Origin: an uncultured Granulosicoccus sp.
GTDB taxonomy: Bacteria > Pseudomonadota > Gammaproteobacteria > Granulosicoccales > Granulosicoccaceae
Reading direction: 5' to 3'
Assembly: GCA_938016235.1 (NCBI GenBank)
Contig: CALLPU010000491.1
Coordinates: 1 to 9,139, forward strand
Length of the DNA: 9,139 nucleotides
In this document: in pieces, positions 6,397 to 9,139 of the stretch
How the letters are laid out: the number at the start of each line of letters is the position of its first letter
Position numbering within the stretch: the stretch's first letter is position 1
Notes under the pieces: model-generated
What the model was told of the DNA's origin: nothing
What the model saw: the letters and a program-made list of their open reading frames with translations, nothing else
Databases searched by the model: none
Program-made: the position numbers and the translations under genes

Positions 6397-7317
6397 TCAG
6401 TGCGCTCCTGCAGCTGCGTTATCGTTACGCGCAAGCCCCATGCGACGGTTAACCCATCGCCCCAACAGATCAACAATCATGACCAGCAGCGCTGCCAGTA
6501 CCGAGGCAACGACTAGCGCAGACCAGATCTGAATGGTTTGCCCATAGTAAGACCCCGCCAGCAATCGCGCACCGAGTCCGGCTACGGCACCCGTGGGTAA
6601 TTCTGCAACAATGGCCCCCACCAGGGAAATGGCAACAGCCACTTTCATACTGGTAAACAGATAGGGTAATGAGGTTGGCAAGCGCAGTTTGAAGAACGTC
6701 TGAAACGGAGACGCGCTGTACGTATGCATCAGATCAACATGGCTGCGATCCGGCGAGTTCAATCCTTTGACCATACCCACCACAACCGGAAAGAAACTCA
6801 GGTACATGGATATGAACGCCTTGGGTAACAGCCCCTGGATACCCACCGCGTTCAGCACTACGATAATCATCGGTGCGATAGCCAGAATCGGAATGGTCTG
6901 CGATGCGATGATCCAGGGCATCAGGCTTTTGTTGAGTGCCCGGTTATAGACAATGGCGATGGCCAGCAGAATACCCAACAAGGTTCCCATGGCAAAGCCG
7001 AGCATGGATGAAGACAAGGTAATCCCTGCGTGAAAAACAAGACTGCGTTTGGATGTGATCTTTTTCTTGACGGTAGTGTTGATGATTTCTTCCACCACCT
7101 GATGAGGGGCCGGTAACACAGGCCGCTCCTGCCGCATCGTATTCTCCACCATGCTCATCATAGCAGGGCTTGTACCGGCACGCGTCGCAACGCTTTTTTC
7201 CCACGGCAGATTCAGCACCACCGCAAACACGTACCACAGTAGCAAGATGCCAAAAACAACCGTTGCTACCGGAAGCCAGGCTGCCGCTCTACCAACCTTG
7301 GCCGGCGTCTTGCTCAT
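6397..7317 (-). CDS. ABC transporter permease 1 (SsuC/TauC type)
   Basis: Inner-membrane permease subunit, 306 residues. The first helix (about 13-36) is followed by a long, probably periplasmic, segment (about 37-92) containing RPVLPAPHQVVEEI. The transport core follows (about 95-290), with helices near 97-123, 131-155, 164-185, 225-240 and 264-286. The EAA loop is at about 195-226 (LMHTYSASPFQTFFKLRLP), contacting the ATPase. VGAIVAELP (233-241), a stretch typical of SsuC/TauC-type permeases, is also present. The ATG overlaps the ATPase stop by 4 bp (ATGA), a classic coupled arrangement. It aligns over its whole core with permease 2 but lacks that protein's extra N-terminal helices, so the transporter channel is probably an asymmetric heterodimer. 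Confidence 0.92.
   Translation of the reverse strand: MSKTPAKVGRAAAWLPVATVVFGILLLWYVFAVVLNLPWEKSVATRAGTSPAMMSMVENTMRQERPVLPAPHQVVEEIINTTVKKKITSKRSLVFHAGITLSSSMLGFAMGTLLGILLAIAIVYNRALNKSLMPWIIASQTIPILAIAPMIIVVLNAVGIQGLLPKAFISMYLSFFPVVVGMVKGLNSPDRSHVDLMHTYSASPFQTFFKLRLPTSLPYLFTSMKVAVAISLVGAIVAELPTGAVAGLGARLLAGSYYGQTIQIWSALVVASVLAALLVMIVDLLGRWVNRRMGLARNDNAAAGAH
6405..6409 (-). promoter_or_regulatory. Shine-Dalgarno AGGAG that fixes the TTG start of permease 2
   Basis: On the - strand AGGAG lies in the last codons of permease 1, 9 bases before TTG at 6395. The permease 1 stop TGA (6399-6397) lies between them, giving TGAGTTG. This arrangement supports reinitiation or coupled translation from a TTG start. 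Confidence 0.65.
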
Positions 7318-8132
7318 GCCACTTCATCATAGCTATGACCCGCTCGCAAGCCGTCGCGCACGCGATTGGCCAGTGCCAGAAATTCGGGCGTCTCACGAAT
7401 CGACAGATCACGCTCGCGCGGTAGATCACTGTCGATGATGTCGTGGATTCTTCCCGGCCTGGGAGACATGACAACAATGCGGCTGGACAAATACACCGCC
7501 TCCGGGATGGAATGCGTCACAAACACGACCGTCTTGTTTGTCTTGGCCCAGAGTTGCAGTAATTGTTCATTCAGATGATCACGGACAATCTCATCCAGCG
7601 CGCCGAACGGTTCATCCATGAGTAGCAGATCAGGCTCTACCGCCAGGGCTCTGGCTATGGAGGCACGCTGCTGCATTCCACCGGACAACTGCCAGGGGTA
7701 CTTCTTTTCAAACCCGGACAAATTGACCAGTTCCAGGTTATGCCTGACACGCTGTTCAATGTCGCGCGAGTTCAGCCCCATGATTTCCAGGGGCAGTGCA
7801 ACGTTTCTGGCGATAGTGCGCCAAGGATACAAGGCGGCTGCCTGAAAAACATACCCATAGGCTCTGGCCAGGCGCGCTTCAGCCGGTGACAGGCCGTTTA
7901 CCTGAATCGATCCGGCCGTGGCTCTTTCCAGATCAGCAATGACGCGCAACAGTGTCGTTTTTCCGCACCCCGACGGGCCGATAAACGAGACAAAATCGCC
8001 CTGATTGATCAACAGATTGATATCGCTCAGCGCATGTACGTCGCCGTCGCTGGTAGGGAACGTTAACGACAGCTGCGCAATATCTATGACAGCCGACGCT
8101 TGGTTTTCTTGTGTCGTCAATGCTTCATACAC
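7314..8132 (-). CDS. ABC transporter ATP-binding protein (SsuB/TauB/ThiZ type)
   Basis: Cytoplasmic ATPase that energises the importer, 272 residues from GTG at 8132. In this numbering: Walker A GPSGCGKTT (52-60), Q-loop Q97, signature LSGGMQQR (149-156), Walker B LLLMDEP (169-175) with catalytic E174, D-loop GALD (177-180) and H-loop H207 (FVTHSIPEA). All are intact. PRPGRI after the H-loop region (224-229) is typical of the nitrate/sulfonate/taurine importer class. The start is uncertain. GTG at 8132 overlaps the hydantoinase stop by 8 bp. GTG at 8156 would add 8 residues with a 32-bp overlap. TTG at 8120, with a weak GGTG upstream, would remove 4. None has a strong ribosome site, and no ATG is available. 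The tight junctions on both sides show it belongs to the same operon as the hydantoinase and permeases. Confidence 0.93.
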   Translation of the reverse strand: MYEALTTQENQASAVIDIAQLSLTFPTSDGDVHALSDINLLINQGDFVSFIGPSGCGKTTLLRVIADLERATAGSIQVNGLSPAEARLARAYGYVFQAAALYPWRTIARNVALPLEIMGLNSRDIEQRVRHNLELVNLSGFEKKYPWQLSGGMQQRASIARALAVEPDLLLMDEPFGALDEIVRDHLNEQLLQLWAKTNKTVVFVTHSIPEAVYLSSRIVVMSPRPGRIHDIIDSDLPRERDLSIRETPEFLALANRVRDGLRAGHSYDEVA

Positions 8133-9139
8133 CAGCAGGCATGTTGGCGGGATCACGCATGACCGGATGCGGCGCCGTGAGCTCTTTCCATTGCGACAGG
8201 GCTCGATTCACGGCAGGGTAGGCTTTTCGAGCTACGAATTGTCCGTGACCTTCCTGCGTGCTCACCTCATTTTCCGTGACAACCACCTGACCGCGAGTCA
8301 GTGTGTAGCGGGGTAACCCTTTGACTTCGAAGCCTTCAAAAACGTTGTAGTCAATCGCAGACTGCTGTGTCGCTGCAGAGATGGTCTTGGTGCGCTCAGG
8401 ATCCCACACCACCAGATCGGCATCAGCACCTTCCAGCACAGCGCCTTTCTTCGGGTACATGTTGAGAATCTTGGCGATGTTCGTGGACGTAACGGCAACA
8501 AATTCGTTCATCGTCAACCGCCCCGTATTCACACCACGAGACCATAAAACGGACAAGCGATCTTCCAGACCGCCAGTGCCGTTGGGTATTTTCGTGAAGT
8601 CTCCCAGGCCCATGCGCTTCTGTTCACTGGTGAATGCACAATGATCGGTTGCCACCACCTGAAGGCTGCCCGCTGCCAGGCCGGCCCAGAGTGAATCCTG
8701 ATGCACAGAGCTGCGAAATGGCGGTGACATGACGCGACGTGCCGCATGATCCCAGTCTGGGTGTGCGTATTCAGATTCATCCAGCGTCAGGTGTTGAACC
8801 AGTGGCTCACCAAACACGCGCTTGCCATTCTGTCGGGAACGTCGGATGGCTTCATGCGCTTCCTCACAAGACACATGCACCACATACAAGGGTACACCCG
8901 CCATGTCGGCGATCATGATGGCGCGATTAACGGCCTCACCCTCAACCTGTGGTGGACGGGAATACGCGTGCGCCTCAGGCCCGTTATTGCCCGCTGCCAT
9001 GAGACTGGCTTGCAACTGTGCAACGACGTCACCGTTTTCAGCGTGAACCAGGGGCATGGCACCCAGTGCAGAACAACGCTTGAATGAGGAATACATCTCT
9101 TCATCGTTAACCATCAGCGCGCCCTTGTACGCCATGAAG
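8125..9139 (-). CDS. hydA: D-hydantoinase / dihydropyrimidinase, N-terminus cut by the window edge
   Basis: Cytoplasmic zinc amidohydrolase that opens the ring of 5,6-dihydropyrimidines or 5-substituted hydantoins to N-carbamoyl amino acids, the second step of reductive pyrimidine breakdown. About 337 C-terminal residues of an expected 480 or so are present. Numbering from the Met at 9135: metal ligands H31 (LVHAENGD), H87 (YVVHVSC) and D164 (VATDHCAF), with substrate-contact regions MSPPFR (S137) and IPNGTGG (N185). By comparison with Bacillus D-hydantoinase (K150, H183, H239, D315), the carboxylated lysine bridging the zincs is about three codons beyond the right edge, just before the visible FMAYK. 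The GEPLVQHLTLDESEY and LNMYPKKGAVLEGADADLVV segments match the rhizobial/pseudomonad type. The Met at 9135 is internal, not the start. The two names for the enzyme differ in preferred substrate, which sequence does not settle. It is the first visible gene of the operon. Confidence 0.94.
   Translation of the reverse strand, partial: FMAYKGALMVNDEEMYSSFKRCSALGAMPLVHAENGDVVAQLQASLMAAGNNGPEAHAYSRPPQVEGEAVNRAIMIADMAGVPLYVVHVSCEEAHEAIRRSRQNGKRVFGEPLVQHLTLDESEYAHPDWDHAARRVMSPPFRSSVHQDSLWAGLAAGSLQVVATDHCAFTSEQKRMGLGDFTKIPNGTGGLEDRLSVLWSRGVNTGRLTMNEFVAVTSTNIAKILNMYPKKGAVLEGADADLVVWDPERTKTISAATQQSAIDYNVFEGFEVKGLPRYTLTRGQVVVTENEVSTQEGHGQFVARKAYPAVNRALSQWKELTAPHPVMRDPANMPAGV

Noticed and set aside
9133..9135. 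ATG at 9135 as the hydantoinase start
   Set aside because: It is the internal Met of the conserved FMAYK segment; about 140 residues including two His zinc ligands and the carboxylated Lys should precede it.

Overview
The window looks like chromosomal DNA from a Pseudomonadota bacterium, probably a gammaproteobacterium. GC content is moderate to high by eye, genes are densely packed, and the closest protein families I recognise are an Escherichia-type BaeS/BaeR pair and a proteobacterial D-hydantoinase/dihydropyrimidinase cluster. I cannot name the species. I see no rRNA, tRNA, CRISPR array, insertion sequence or phage gene.

Left part, + strand (1-2691): the 3' part of a BaeS-type envelope-stress sensor kinase, cut by the left edge, overlaps by 4 bp the complete baeR response regulator gene. 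After a 207-bp gap comes a small exported protein with four EF-hand calcium-binding loops spaced exactly 28 residues apart. A strong hairpin at 2709-2742 lies between this gene and the convergent gene that follows.

Middle, - strand (2769-3989): a 12-helix drug/H+ antiporter of the Bcr/CflA family. A 210-bp non-coding stretch (3990-4199) separates it from the next gene.

Right part, - strand (4200-9139): a tightly packed operon read right to left. It holds a D-hydantoinase/dihydropyrimidinase (N-terminus beyond the right edge), an ABC ATPase, permease 1, permease 2 with an unusual N-terminal membrane extension, and a periplasmic binding protein of the NMT1/THI5-like (SsuA/ThiY) superfamily. 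Junctions are overlaps or gaps of 1-30 bp, so the genes are probably co-transcribed and translationally coupled. The likely job is uptake of a cyclic ureide (pyrimidine, dihydropyrimidine or hydantoin) by the ABC importer and ring opening to the N-carbamoyl amino acid in the cytoplasm. Further catabolic genes probably lie beyond the right edge.

Most of the window is recognisable biology. The points most worth a second look are the four-loop EF-hand protein beside baeSR with a possible BaeR-box-like sequence upstream, and the asymmetric permease pair of the hydantoinase-linked importer.
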